From: Lentzea flava
GTDB taxonomy: Bacteria; Actinomycetota; Actinomycetes; Mycobacteriales; Pseudonocardiaceae
Assembly (NCBI RefSeq): GCF_014648475.1
Contig: NZ_BMRE01000015.1
Coordinates: 1-64,000, forward strand
DNA length: 64,000 bases
Reading direction: 5' to 3'
Part shown: piece after piece, positions 34,372-42,382 of the stretch
Numbering within the stretch: the first letter of the stretch is position 1
Layout of the letters: every line of letters starts with the position of its first letter
Made by a program: the position numbers and the translations under genes
Notes under the pieces: model-generated
What the model was told of the DNA's origin: nothing
Database searches by the model: none
What the model saw: only the letters and a program-made list of their open reading frames with translations

Positions 34372-36468
34372 GTGACAGAGGCTCCTTCCACCCCACTGCC
34401 TGCGACGATCACCTACCCGATCGCGGAGCGGCTAAACCTCGTCGAGCAGATTCACGGTCGTGACGTCGCCGACCCGTACCGCTGGCTCGAGGACACGAGC
34501 GACCCGCGCACCGAGGCGTGGTCGCAGGCGCAGGACGTGCTCGCGCGGTCCTGGCTGGACGCGATGCCCGGCCGTGCGCGCCTGGGCGAGCGGCTGAAGG
34601 AGCTGATGCGCACGGGGTCGGTGTCCACCCCGGTCTGGCGCGCCGGCAGGGCCTTCTTCACCCGCCGCGGCCCCGAGCAGGACCACCCCGTCGTCATGGT
34701 GCGCGAGACCGACGGCACCGAGCGCGTGCTGCTCGACGTGAGCGCCCTCGACCCGTCCGGCCGCACCACCCTCGACAGCTGGTCCCCCAGCCTCGAAGGC
34801 AGGCTCCTCGCGTACCAGGTGTCCGTCGGCGGCGACGAGCACTCGTTGCTGCACGTCGTCGACGTCGACTCGGGCGAGCTCATCGAGGGCCCGATCGACA
34901 GGTGCCGTTACTCGGCGATCGGCTGGCTGCCGGGCGGCGAGGAGTTCTTCTACGTGCGCCAGCTCGACCCGGCGCTCGTGCCGGAGGACGAGAAGCTGTT
35001 CCACCGCCGGGTGTGGCGCCACCGCGTCGGCACGGATCCGGAGACCGACCTCAACGTCCACGGCGACGGCCAGGCACACACCTTCTACTACACGCTGAAC
35101 GTCTCGCACGACGGCCGCTGGCTGGTCGTGAGCGGCGCGCCCTCCACGATGAAGCACGACTCCGTGTGGATCGCGGACCTGCACGGCGACGGCGCGCTCA
35201 AGCCGGTGATCCTGACCGAGGCCGGTGTGCAGTGCTCGGCTTTCGTCGCCCGTGACGGCAGGCTCTACCTGCACACCAACCACAACGCTCCCCGGCAGCG
35301 CCTCTGCGTCGCCGACCCGGCGAACCCCACCGAGTGGACCGAGCTGATCAGCGAGGAGCAGGACTCCGTGCTGGACGGCGTGCGCTGGCTGAACGGCGAC
35401 CTGGTCGTCCTGCGCACCCGGCACGCGGTGTCCGAACTGCACCTGCACGACGCCGCGACCGGCGCGCACAAGCAGGAGATCCCGCTGCCGGGCACGGGTT
35501 CGCTGCACGGCATGTCCGTCGTGGACGCCGCCACCGACCACGACCAGGACACGGTGTGGTTCGGGTGGACGGACTTCGTGACGCCGCAGTCGGTGTACCG
35601 CTTCTCCACGTCCACCGGCGAAACCGTGCTGCACGAAGCGGCGCCCGGTCGCGTCGAGCTGCCCACCGTGACGACGCAGCAGATCGCGTACCGGTCCAAG
35701 GACGGCACGACGGTCCGCATGTTCGTCGTGAGCGGTGAGCAGAAGCCGGACCTCCCCCGTCCCGCGCTGCTCACCGGCTACGGCGGCTTCGCGATCGGCC
35801 GCGGCCCCGGCTACAGCGCGACCACGCTGGCGTGGGTCGAAGCGGGCGGCGTGTGGGTGCACGTGTCGTTGCGCGGTGGCGACGAGGAAGGCGAGGAGTG
35901 GCACGTCGCCGGCATGCGCGCCAACAAGCAGAACGTGTTCGACGACTTCCACGCCGCGGCCGAGCGGTTGATCACCGACGGGTGGACCACACCGCAGCAG
36001 CTCGCGATCATGGGCGGCTCCAACGGCGGCCTGCTCGTCGGCGCGGCGCTCACCCAGCGCCCGGAGCTCTACGCGGCCGTGGTGTGCTCAGCGCCACTGC
36101 TCGACATGGTGCGCTACGAGAACTTCCTGCTCGGGCGGTTGTGGGCCGACGAATACGGCAGCGCGAGCGTTCCGGAGGAACTCGACTGGCTGCTCTCCTA
36201 CTCTCCGTATCACCGAGTGGTAACGGATGTTGAGTACCCTTCCGTGTTGTTCACGGTGTTCGAGTCGGATTCTCGTGTGGACCCCAACCACGCCAGGAAG
36301 ATGTGCGCCGCGCTGCAGCACGCTTCGACAAGTGATCCGACCAAGCACCCGGTGCTGATCCGCCGCGAGACCGAGGTCGGTCACGCGGGCAGGTCGGTCA
36401 GCCGGACCGTCGCTCTCGCCGTGGACCAGCTGACGTTTCTCGCGAATGCCACCGGCATGGAGTTGTAG
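34372..36468 (+). CDS. Prolyl oligopeptidase family serine peptidase (S9A)
   Basis: A 698-aa cytoplasmic peptidase cleaving short peptides after proline. A seven-bladed propeller (about residues 75-410) is followed by an alpha/beta hydrolase domain. The nucleophile S550 is in GGSNGG, the acid D633 in ESDSRVD and H671 in VGHAGR. The N-terminal signature HGRDVADPYRWLED matches the family. The GTG at 34372 lies 7 nt after -10 TACTCT, favouring it over the upstream ATG at 34279. It is probably cotranscribed with the MscS gene 14 nt downstream. Confidence 0.95.
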   Translation: MTEAPSTPLPATITYPIAERLNLVEQIHGRDVADPYRWLEDTSDPRTEAWSQAQDVLARSWLDAMPGRARLGERLKELMRTGSVSTPVWRAGRAFFTRRGPEQDHPVVMVRETDGTERVLLDVSALDPSGRTTLDSWSPSLEGRLLAYQVSVGGDEHSLLHVVDVDSGELIEGPIDRCRYSAIGWLPGGEEFFYVRQLDPALVPEDEKLFHRRVWRHRVGTDPETDLNVHGDGQAHTFYYTLNVSHDGRWLVVSGAPSTMKHDSVWIADLHGDGALKPVILTEAGVQCSAFVARDGRLYLHTNHNAPRQRLCVADPANPTEWTELISEEQDSVLDGVRWLNGDLVVLRTRHAVSELHLHDAATGAHKQEIPLPGTGSLHGMSVVDAATDHDQDTVWFGWTDFVTPQSVYRFSTSTGETVLHEAAPGRVELPTVTTQQIAYRSKDGTTVRMFVVSGEQKPDLPRPALLTGYGGFAIGRGPGYSATTLAWVEAGGVWVHVSLRGGDEEGEEWHVAGMRANKQNVFDDFHAAAERLITDGWTTPQQLAIMGGSNGGLLVGAALTQRPELYAAVVCSAPLLDMVRYENFLLGRLWADEYGSASVPEELDWLLSYSPYHRVVTDVEYPSVLFTVFESDSRVDPNHARKMCAALQHASTSDPTKHPVLIRRETEVGHAGRSVSRTVALAVDQLTFLANATGMEL

Positions 36469-36482
36469 GAGGGCACGACCAC

Positions 36483-37394
36483 GTGTTGGCGCAGAGTCCC
36501 GTGGATGACGCCGCGAACAAGACCGCGCAGGCGGTGGAGTTCTTCGAGAGGTACGGGCCAGCCATCATCGCGGGCGCGATCAAGATCGTCCTGATTCTGA
36601 TCGCCGCCTTCGTGCTGAGGGCGGTGCTGCGCAAGATCATCGACCGGATCACCACGCCCTCCAAGGAGGGCAAGAAGCCTGGCCTGCTCAAGCCGTTGCG
36701 CGAACGTGCGCCCCAGGCGCTCGGAAACCTGATCTCCGAGCGCCGCGAGCAGCGGGCGAAGACGATCGGCTCGGTGCTGAAGTCGATCGTCACCATCCTG
36801 GTCTTCGGGATCGCGTTCCTGGAGATCATGATCGTGCTGACGCTCGACATCACACCGGTGCTGACCTCGGCGGGCATCCTGGGCGTCGCGATCGGTTTCG
36901 GCGCCCAGAACCTGGTGAAGGACTTCCTGTCCGGCATGTTCATGCTGCTCGAGGACCAGTACGGCGTCGGCGACGTCGTCGACCTCGGCCCGTCGATCAC
37001 CGGCACCGTCGAGGCGGTCGCTCTGCGCACCACCACGATCCGCGACACCAGCGGCACGGTCTGGTACGTCCGCAACGGCGAGATCCTGCGCGTCGGCAAC
37101 TCGTCGCAGGGCTTCGCGGTCGCGGTCGTCGACCTGCCGCTGAGCTACGGCGCGAACCTCGCAGAGGCGACCAAGGTGCTGGAGCGCAAGGTCACGGAGG
37201 TCGCCGAGTCCGAACCGGTCAAGTCGGACATCACCGCCAAGCCCGAGGTGCTCGGTGTGGAGAAGTTCACACCGGACAACATCACGCTGCGGGTGACCGT
37301 GAAAACGCGGCCCGGCCGCCAGTGGGCGGTCCAGCGCAACCTTCGTGCGCAGCTCATGCCCGCTCTCGAGGAGGCGGGCTTCACGGCCAAGTGA
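36483..37394 (+). CDS. MscS-family mechanosensitive channel
   Basis: A 303-aa inner-membrane channel relieving osmotic pressure. It has two or three helices before the pore: FERYGPAIIAGAIKIVLILIAAF, then the segment at residues 92-150 including AGILGVAIGFGAQNLVKDFLSGMFMLLEDQ, the conserved MscS pore/lining motif, and a cytoplasmic beta domain (VGDVVDLGPSITGTVEAVALRTT). The GTG start has an AGGAGGG site upstream that overlaps the peptidase stop. Confidence 0.92.
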   Translation: MLAQSPVDDAANKTAQAVEFFERYGPAIIAGAIKIVLILIAAFVLRAVLRKIIDRITTPSKEGKKPGLLKPLRERAPQALGNLISERREQRAKTIGSVLKSIVTILVFGIAFLEIMIVLTLDITPVLTSAGILGVAIGFGAQNLVKDFLSGMFMLLEDQYGVGDVVDLGPSITGTVEAVALRTTTIRDTSGTVWYVRNGEILRVGNSSQGFAVAVVDLPLSYGANLAEATKVLERKVTEVAESEPVKSDITAKPEVLGVEKFTPDNITLRVTVKTRPGRQWAVQRNLRAQLMPALEEAGFTAK

Positions 37395-37470
37395 GGTCGA
37401 ACACCCATTCGAGACGGCCAATCACCGGGGCGGCCTGCACGCGACGGCTCGCGTGAGTCAGGATGGGTGT

Positions 37471-37854
37471 GTGGGCAACCCGGTGAGCTTCTTCGAACAG
37501 GTCGGTGGCGAGGAGACGTTCCACCGCATCGTCGCGCGCTTCTACAAAGAGGTGAAGGCCGACGAGATCCTCCTGCCCCTATATCCCGAAGAGGACCTCG
37601 GACCTGCGGAGGAACGGCTCCGGCTGTTCCTCATGCAGTACTGGGGCGGCCCCCACACCTACTCGGAGAACCGGGGCCACCCGAGGCTGCGGATGCGCCA
37701 CGTGCCGTTCAAGATCGGTCCGATCGAACGCGACGCGTGGCTGCGCTGCATGCGGATCGCCGTCGACGAGGCCGGCCTGGACGAGGCCCACCGCAAGCAG
37801 CTCTGGGACTACCTGGAGATGGCCGCGAACAGCCTGATGAACAGCTGGTCTTGA
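37471..37854 (+). CDS. glbO: Truncated haemoglobin, group II (GlbO)
   Basis: A 127-aa 2-on-2 globin binding O2/NO. Key residues are all present: Tyr25 (B10), Tyr38 (CD1), His77 (proximal F8) and Trp90 (G8), each two positions beyond the M. tuberculosis GlbO numbering I recall (23, 36, 75, 88). The GTG follows CAGGAT by 6 nt, so it is likely leaderless. Its place between the HNH gene and aglA matches Rv2470. Confidence 0.95.
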   Translation: MGNPVSFFEQVGGEETFHRIVARFYKEVKADEILLPLYPEEDLGPAEERLRLFLMQYWGGPHTYSENRGHPRLRMRHVPFKIGPIERDAWLRCMRIAVDEAGLDEAHRKQLWDYLEMAANSLMNSWS

Positions 37855-37863
37855 TCGCCCATC

Positions 37864-37875
37864 ACCCGATCGGGT
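37864..37875. promoter_or_regulatory. Palindrome ACCCGATCGGGT upstream of aglA
   Basis: A perfect 12-bp palindrome 36 bp before the aglA start codon, about where a -35 region would lie (a CAGGAT -10 is 8 nt before the GTG). It could be an operator or part of a weak glbO terminator; I cannot tell which. Confidence 0.35.
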
Positions 37876-37911
37876 CCTTTCGCAACGCGACGAATGGCAG
37901 GATGACCCCCC

Positions 37912-39504
37912 GTGCGACGATCCTCCGACCTCACTCCCGAGATCGCCGAAGAGTCCCTCTGGTGGCGTGACGCCGTCTTCTACCAGGTGTACGTGCGCTC
38001 CTTCGCGGACTCCAACGGCGACGGCGTCGGCGACCTCGACGGCATCCGGTCCCGACTCGGTTACCTGGAACTGCTCGGTGTCGACGCCCTGTGGCTCACC
38101 CCGTTCTACCGCTCCCCGATGGCCGACCACGGCTACGACGTGGCCGACCCGCGCGACGTGGACCCGCTGTTCGGCGACCTGGCCGCGTTCGACCGGCTGG
38201 TGGCGGACGCGCACGAGCACAACATCCGCGTGACGGTCGACCTGGTCCCGAACCACACGAGCGACCTGCACGAATGGTTCCAGGAGGCGTTGCAGGCCGG
38301 CCCCGGCAGCATGGAGCGGTCGCGCTACATCTTCCGCGAGGGCCGCGGCTTCGACGGCTCCCAGCCGCCGAACAACTGGGTCTCCGTCTTCGGCGGCCCC
38401 GCCTGGACGCGCGTGCCCGACGGCCAGTGGTACCTGCACCTGTTCGCGCCCGAGCAGCCCGACCTGAACTGGGACCACCCCGAGGTCAGGGCTGACCTGG
38501 AGCACACGCTGCGCTTCTGGCTGGACCGCGGTGTCGACGGCTTCCGCATCGACGTGGCGCACGGCATGGCCAAGCCAGAGGGCCTGCCGGACATGGAGAT
38601 CCGCACGCAGATTCCCGGCGTGCTGTCCGACGACGTCCACGACCCGCGGTTCGACAACGACGGCGTGCACGAGATCCACCGGATGATCCGCAAGGTCATG
38701 GACGGCTATCCCGGCACCATGGCCGTCGGCGAGATCTGGGTGAAGGACGACGAGCGCTTCGCCGCCTACGTCCGCCCCGACGAGCTGCACCTGGGCTTCA
38801 ACTTCCGCCTGGTCGAGGCGGGCTTCGACGCCGACGCGGTCCGTTCGGCCATCGAGCACTCGCTGGGCGCGGTCGCGTTGACCGGCTCCCCCGCCACGTG
38901 GACGCTCTCGAACCACGACGTGGTGCGCCACGTGACCCGCTACGGCGGCGGCGCCCTGGGCGAGCAGCGGGCCCGAGCGATGACGCTGGTCGAGCTGGCG
39001 CTGCCGGGCGTCATCTACCTCTACAACGGCGAAGAGCTCGGCCTGCCGAACGTGGAGCTGCCGGACTGGGCCCTGCAGGACCCGACCTGGGAGCGCTCCG
39101 GCCACACCGAGCGCGGCCGCGACGGCTGCCGCGTGCCCATCCCGTGGGAGGGCACCACGCCGCCGTTCGGGTTCTCGACGGCCGTCAACACCTGGCTGCC
39201 GCAGCCGAACGAGTGGGACCACCTCACGGCGGAGGCCCAGCTGGAGGACCCCGGTTCGATGCTGTCGCTGTACCGGGAGGCGCTGGAGCACCGGAAGTCC
39301 AACCCGGCCTTCTCCGGCAGCGAGCTGGAGTGGTACGGCGCCCCTGCGGGCTGCTTCGCGTTCCGGCGCAAGGGCGGCGGGCTGATCTGCGCGCTGAACA
39401 CGTCCGGCGCGTCCGTGCCGCTGCCGCCCGGACAGGTGCTGCTGTCGTCCGGCCCGATGGACGGCGACCAGCTGCCTCCTGACACCGCGGTCTGGCTGGT
39501 CTGA
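37912..39504 (+). CDS. aglA: Alpha-glucosidase, GH13 (AglA)
   Basis: A 530-aa GH13 (oligo-1,6-glucosidase/alpha-glucosidase type) enzyme hydrolysing alpha-glucosides in the cytoplasm. It begins WWRDAVFYQVYVRSF and has DLVPNHTS (region I), D214 in DGFRIDVAHG (nucleophile), E274 in GEIW (acid/base) and D336 in SNHD (stabiliser). Full length, with a C-terminal beta domain. Ortholog of Rv2471 by position. A hairpin terminator follows. Confidence 0.94.
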   Translation: MRRSSDLTPEIAEESLWWRDAVFYQVYVRSFADSNGDGVGDLDGIRSRLGYLELLGVDALWLTPFYRSPMADHGYDVADPRDVDPLFGDLAAFDRLVADAHEHNIRVTVDLVPNHTSDLHEWFQEALQAGPGSMERSRYIFREGRGFDGSQPPNNWVSVFGGPAWTRVPDGQWYLHLFAPEQPDLNWDHPEVRADLEHTLRFWLDRGVDGFRIDVAHGMAKPEGLPDMEIRTQIPGVLSDDVHDPRFDNDGVHEIHRMIRKVMDGYPGTMAVGEIWVKDDERFAAYVRPDELHLGFNFRLVEAGFDADAVRSAIEHSLGAVALTGSPATWTLSNHDVVRHVTRYGGGALGEQRARAMTLVELALPGVIYLYNGEELGLPNVELPDWALQDPTWERSGHTERGRDGCRVPIPWEGTTPPFGFSTAVNTWLPQPNEWDHLTAEAQLEDPGSMLSLYREALEHRKSNPAFSGSELEWYGAPAGCFAFRRKGGGLICALNTSGASVPLPPGQVLLSSGPMDGDQLPPDTAVWLV

Positions 39505-39535
39505 ACGGACTGTCAGACCCTCCGAGTACGTTGAA

Positions 39536-39570
39536 ACGCAGGGGTTCCCAGCACGGGGGTACCCCTGCGT
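39536..39570. terminator. Convergent hairpin terminator after aglA
   Basis: ACGCAGGGGT (39536-39545) pairs with ACCCCTGCGT (39561-39570) around a 15-nt loop, between aglA and the converging ltrA gene. Confidence 0.7.
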
Positions 39571-39581
39571 CAGCGTGGGCG

Positions 39582-40703
39582 TCAGGCTCGTAGCTTGGCC
39601 TCGACCGCCAACAAAGCACCGAAAACGACGACGAGCGCGGCGACCTGCGCGATGGCCAGCCACAGCCCGATGGGTACCGTCGCCAGCGCGGCGAGCAAGG
39701 CGATGATCCGCCACCTGTTGGTGCCGATCTTCAGCCGCGCGCGGAAGTAGATCTCGCCCAGCAGGAAGATCGCCGCACCGCCGCCCAACGCCAGCGCCCC
39801 GCTGAGGTAGAGGTGCTCGGTGGCGTGCCCGATGGTCTTCTTCACGCCGACCGCCAGCACCACGATGCCGAGCAGGATCGGCGCGTGGGCCCACCCGAAC
39901 GCCGACAGTGCCGCGCGCGCCCGTTCGGACTGCGACATGGTCGCGAGGGCGTGCTCCGCGCGCACGTCCTGCTCACGGCCGAAGTAGCACCACCAGAGCT
40001 GGTAGACGAGCGTGAGACCGAGCAGCGCCGCGATGACGAGCTGCAGGTTGATCGGCAGCCCGGCCGCGCCGATGCCGATCGCGATGATCGACTCGCCGAG
40101 CGCCACGATGACCACCAGACCGTGCCGCTCCACGAAGTGCGCCGACCTGATGCGGAACTCGCCGTGCCGCCGGTTCACGTATGGCGACACGATCATGAGC
40201 ACCACCGCCGCGACCCACGCGACCGCCCGCGGGGTGCTGGGCAGGAACCCACCGACGAACACCAGGCCCGCCGACCCCAGGTTGAACGGCGCCAGCCGGG
40301 CCATCGCGGCGGCCGACCCCGGTCCTCCCGCGGAGATGAACAGCCCGGAGTGCACCAGGTTCACGATCAGGTAGCCGACGCCGAACGCAATCCCGGCGGA
40401 ACCGAACGCGTTGGGAATCGCCAGCGCGATGACCAGAAACCCACCCATGCCGCCCATGAGCAGCAACCGCCGCACGGTGGTGTTCGGCGCGACGGCGTTG
40501 GTGAGCCAGACGTACCCGAAGTACATCCACAGGATCACGCAGAGCATGATCACGACCTGCGCGAACCCCAGCGGCGACGTGTCGCCGGCGAGCGTCCCGG
40601 TCAGCTGCGTGATCGTGAAGACGAAGACCAGGTCGAAGAAGAGCTCCAGCGTGGAGACCCGGTACTCGGTCTCCTCGTGCGTTTCGGCGGACACGCGCGA
40701 CAT
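39582..40703 (-). CDS. ltrA: Low temperature requirement protein A (LtrA) family membrane protein
   Basis: A 373-aa protein with about ten membrane helices and the LtrA hallmark STLELFFDLVFVFTITQL at residues 17-34, plus HFVERHGLVVIVALGESIIAIG in the middle (residues 182-203). The family was named from a Listeria cold-growth mutant; its molecular role is unknown. The ATG at 40703 gives a normal N-terminus. It is not part of the M. tuberculosis gene order here. Confidence 0.92.
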   Translation of the reverse strand: MSRVSAETHEETEYRVSTLELFFDLVFVFTITQLTGTLAGDTSPLGFAQVVIMLCVILWMYFGYVWLTNAVAPNTTVRRLLLMGGMGGFLVIALAIPNAFGSAGIAFGVGYLIVNLVHSGLFISAGGPGSAAAMARLAPFNLGSAGLVFVGGFLPSTPRAVAWVAAVVLMIVSPYVNRRHGEFRIRSAHFVERHGLVVIVALGESIIAIGIGAAGLPINLQLVIAALLGLTLVYQLWWCYFGREQDVRAEHALATMSQSERARAALSAFGWAHAPILLGIVVLAVGVKKTIGHATEHLYLSGALALGGGAAIFLLGEIYFRARLKIGTNRWRIIALLAALATVPIGLWLAIAQVAALVVVFGALLAVEAKLRA

Positions 40704-40727
40704 CGTGCCACGATCATCCGCTCCGAA

Positions 40728-41357
40728 TCAGACGATCAACGGCAACATCGAGTGCCGGCGCCGGACCACCGCGCCGTACTTGGCGTCGATCCGCAGCCAC
40801 GAGTCGGTCGCGGTGACCCGCACGTCGCCGGTGTCGCCGAGAAAACCCATGCCGGACAAGGCGAACAGGCACCGCAGCGGGATCTTCACGTCCAACCCGG
40901 ACCCGCTGACCGTCAGCACCGTCTGGTCCAGCAGGGAGGCGGGCGGAGTGCCGTGCGGGCCGACGTTCTCCCGTGCCACGGCAACGCCTTCGTCCGCGAG
41001 CTTCGACACGACCTCGACGGGCAGCCGGTCGACCATGAGCCAGCCCTCCGCGGGCGGCAGGGCCGAGCGCCACATCAGGTCCTTGGCGGGCCCCGGATCG
41101 ATGCGCTCGTCGCGCATCACCGCGAGACCCGTCAGCAGCTCCGAGCCCGACACCGTCACGTCGGCCGGATTCGCTTGTCCCGCAACGGTTCGCGTGGCGA
41201 GCGTGTCGAACGGCGTGGCGACCCACGCGTCGAGCAGCTCTTCGTTGCGGTTGCGCAGCCGCACCACGGTCTGCCCGTCCAACCGCACCGCACGCGCCGC
41301 GAACGCCCCGAGGTCGTCTCTCTCGGCCGTATCGGCCAGCACCAGCTCAGGCACCAT
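40728..41357 (-). CDS. Conserved protein of unknown function, Rv2474c-like
   Basis: A 209-aa soluble mixed alpha/beta protein without recognisable catalytic motifs. It begins VPELVLADTAERDDLGAF and has a run LMVDRLPVEVVSKLADEG in the middle. It starts inside the 3' end of the thioesterase gene (11-nt overlap), so the pair is translationally coupled. The position downstream of the thioesterase and gdh genes matches Rv2474c in M. tuberculosis; orthology is inferred from position and size. Confidence 0.75.
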   Translation of the reverse strand: MVPELVLADTAERDDLGAFAARAVRLDGQTVVRLRNRNEELLDAWVATPFDTLATRTVAGQANPADVTVSGSELLTGLAVMRDERIDPGPAKDLMWRSALPPAEGWLMVDRLPVEVVSKLADEGVAVARENVGPHGTPPASLLDQTVLTVSGSGLDVKIPLRCLFALSGMGFLGDTGDVRVTATDSWLRIDAKYGAVVRRRHSMLPLIV

Positions 41358-41778
41358 TACCCCCTGCTCGCCACCCGGCGAGGAAATCGCGCTCGGCGTC
41401 GGTGAGACGACGCGGCCGCGCGGTCGTCACGTTGTAGGGCACCATGAGCGTCTCCGCCTTGGTGACCACGGGGCTGTTCGCCTCGCGGTTGCCGCGCACC
41501 AGGTAGTCGAGCGTGAACGACGCCGATTTCAGGTCCCGCACGGACATCTCGACCACGATGTCCTCGCCGGTGAACACGATCGGCGAGAGGTAGTCGACGA
41601 AGAGCTTCGCCACGACCATCCCCTCCGCCATCTCCTTCACCCCGTGGCGGGCCGCCTCGGTGAACAGCAGCTCGATCCGGGCCTCCTCCAGCAACGTCAC
41701 CGTGTTCGCGTGGTTGACGTGGCCGAACGCATCCATGTCCGACCATCGTGGTCGCACACCAGTGACGAAGACACCCAT
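41347..41778 (-). CDS. Acyl-CoA thioesterase, 4HBT hotdog fold (Rv2475c type)
   Basis: A 143-aa hotdog-fold thioesterase. The active-site signature is RWSDMDAFGHVNHANTVTLLEEAR at residues 11-34, with the catalytic Asp in SDMD and the GHVN turn as in YbgC/4HBT enzymes. The ATG lies 6 nt after -10 TAGGGT (leaderless). Acyl specificity is unknown. In M. tuberculosis the homologous gene also lies beside gdh. Confidence 0.9.
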   Translation of the reverse strand: MGVFVTGVRPRWSDMDAFGHVNHANTVTLLEEARIELLFTEAARHGVKEMAEGMVVAKLFVDYLSPIVFTGEDIVVEMSVRDLKSASFTLDYLVRGNREANSPVVTKAETLMVPYNVTTARPRRLTDAERDFLAGWRAGGNGA

Positions 41779-41863
41779 GCAGGGACCCTACCGCCCGCGA
41801 ACCTTCACAGGATCTCCACGCCAGCCGATTGAAAGTCGATAGGCAGCGCTCGATACTCGATCT

Positions 41864-42361
41864 ATGTTCCGCTCACTGGTGATCGTCCTGCAGGCCATGC
41901 TCGCCGTCGCGTTCCTCGTGGGGCTGTTCGCTCAGGTCGTGGTGATCCCGACAGCCGCGGCGGACGAGGTCGCGTTCTTCCCGCCCTACGAGTCCGTGCG
42001 GGTGCCGTTCGTGACGTTCGCGATCGTCTTCGTCGCGTGCGGCCAGGTGCTGTTGGTGGCGCTGTGGGGAGTGCTGCACCGGGCGGGCAAGGGCACCGTC
42101 TTCGAGCCGGGCGCGCTCGCGTGGACGAACATCGCGATCGGCGCCGTCGCCGCCGCGGCCGTGGTGCTCGCCTCGGTGTGCGGCTACGTCTTCTTCACCG
42201 ACATCCCCACGCCCTACGACGGCATGGAGCTCCTCGGGCTGTGGATGGGATCCGGTGCCGCCACGCTCGTGGCGGCCGTTCTCGCGTGCATGCTCCTGGT
42301 GGTGCGGTACTGGCACCGGCACGCGATCGCGCAGCGTGCGGAGCTGGAGCAGGTCGTCTGA
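41864..42361 (+). CDS. DUF2975 membrane protein
   Basis: A 165-aa protein with four predicted membrane helices (residues 3-28, 48-70, 84-108 and 124-148), the DUF2975 layout. Function unknown; such genes often sit beside small HTH regulators, but none is present here. The ATG follows GATACT by 6 nt, so it is probably leaderless. The last codons form the left arm of the terminator shared with gdh. Confidence 0.8.
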   Translation: MFRSLVIVLQAMLAVAFLVGLFAQVVVIPTAAADEVAFFPPYESVRVPFVTFAIVFVACGQVLLVALWGVLHRAGKGTVFEPGALAWTNIAIGAVAAAAVVLASVCGYVFFTDIPTPYDGMELLGLWMGSGAATLVAAVLACMLLVVRYWHRHAIAQRAELEQVV

Positions 42362-42377
42362 CCTGCTCCAGCTCTTT
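42341..42377. terminator. Convergent hairpin terminator, 15-bp stem overlapping a stop codon
   Basis: GAGCTGGAGCAGGTC (42341-42355) pairs perfectly with 42360-42374 around a 4-nt loop, followed by TTT. The left arm is the end of the DUF2975 coding sequence. On the other strand the hairpin lies just past the gdh stop. Confidence 0.9.
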
Positions 42378-42382
42378 CCGCA